Of a stretch of 64,000 nucleotides of DNA, positions 63,855-64,000 are shown one piece after another. The notes under the pieces were generated by a model, which did no database searches, had not been told where the DNA came from, and saw nothing but the letters and a program-made list of their open reading frames with translations. The translations under genes were made by a program, and so were the position numbers. This DNA is from Paenibacillus sp. PL91 (lineage in GTDB: Bacteria > Bacillota > Bacilli > Paenibacillales > Paenibacillaceae): the NCBI RefSeq assembly GCF_012935325.2, contig NZ_JABBYG020000001.1, positions 682,001 through 746,000 of the forward strand. Direction: 5' to 3'. Within the stretch, counting starts at the first letter, position 1. The number at the start of each line of letters is the position of its first letter.

Positions 63855-64000
63855 ATGAGCAACAGCGAGACAACTTATTTGCAATTGTTGAAATACGTGC
63901 TTGAGAATGGAACAAAAAAAGAAGACCGTACCGGTACAGGTACTGTTTCTACGTTTGGCTATCAAATGCGCTTTGACCTAAGCGAAGGATTTCCTTTGCT
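63855..64000 (+). CDS. thyA: Thymidylate synthase, N-terminal part
   Basis: The first 48 codons are visible before the window ends: [49 protein letters not shown] and the following Phe-Gly are the folate/phosphate-binding start of ThyA, which makes dTMP from dUMP. A run of G lies about 10 bases upstream of ATG 63855. Truncated only by the window edge. Confidence 0.92.
   Translation, partial: MSNSETTYLQLLKYVLENGTKKEDRTGTGTVSTFGYQMRFDLSEGFPL

Overview
The window looks like chromosomal DNA from a spore-forming Bacillales bacterium, most likely Paenibacillus or a close relative. The evidence is gene content and order: spoVK-hflX-ynbB-glnR-glnA in the order known from Bacillus, a divergent lexA/yneA pair, a YjcZ-type small spore protein, a YesM/YesN/YesOPQ/YesR-type pectin-utilisation cluster, SdpR/SdpI, MrfA/MrfB and a pdhABCD operon. 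TTG and GTG starts behind strong Shine-Dalgarno sequences are common. I see no rRNA, tRNA, CRISPR array, phage or transposase.

Layout. 1-3.5 kb: 3' end of a class A penicillin-binding protein, a cyclophilin-like lipoprotein, a DUF402 phosphatase-like protein and a YdcF-like membrane protein. 3.6-9.2 kb: spoVK, hflX, ynbB, glnR, glnA, with a hairpin repeat between hflX and ynbB. 9.2-12.8 kb: divergent LysR regulator and CynX-type MFS transporter, a decayed intergenic stretch, a YiiX-like cysteine hydrolase and a 34-residue YjcZ-type protein. 13-17.9 kb: lexA and yneA with four LexA boxes, then a MacB-type ABC efflux trio and a DUF896 protein. 17.9-25.5 kb: aldo/keto reductase, membrane protein, HAD phosphatase, mtnD, metH and rnz. 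25.8-32.7 kb: sdpR-sdpI, mrfA-mrfB, a NagD-like HAD phosphatase, an Fpg/Nei-like protein and a receiver-like protein.

32.7-34.1 kb is a repeat island with no convincing gene. It has a 24-bp tandem array, two 220-bp direct copies that are 98.6% identical, a diverged inverted third copy, a 28-bp tandem array and a family of small hairpins, arranged around a promoter-like centre. It ends at an FtsJ/RlmM-like methyltransferase. 35.3-42.9 kb: a YesM/YesN two-component system, an ABC sugar importer and a GH105 hydrolase, which together would import and process rhamnogalacturonan fragments.

43-52.8 kb: a Ser/Thr kinase fused to a degenerate P-loop domain, an ABC-F ATPase, a chromate transporter, an ArlRS-like two-component system, a nitrilase-GNAT pair, a second GNAT and a PhnP-like hydrolase. 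52.8-55.2 kb: a promoter, an 8-codon leader ORF and two successive terminators before a MutS2-like ATPase that lacks the Smr nuclease domain. This has the layout of a ribosome-dependent transcription attenuator, and I consider it the most interesting candidate system here. 55.3-64 kb: thiamine pyrophosphokinase, a TRIC-family channel, a low-molecular-weight tyrosine phosphatase, an esterase, the pyruvate dehydrogenase operon, an acyl-CoA thioesterase and the start of thyA.

All assignments come from reading motifs, gene order and base pairing by eye. No database search or folding program was run.
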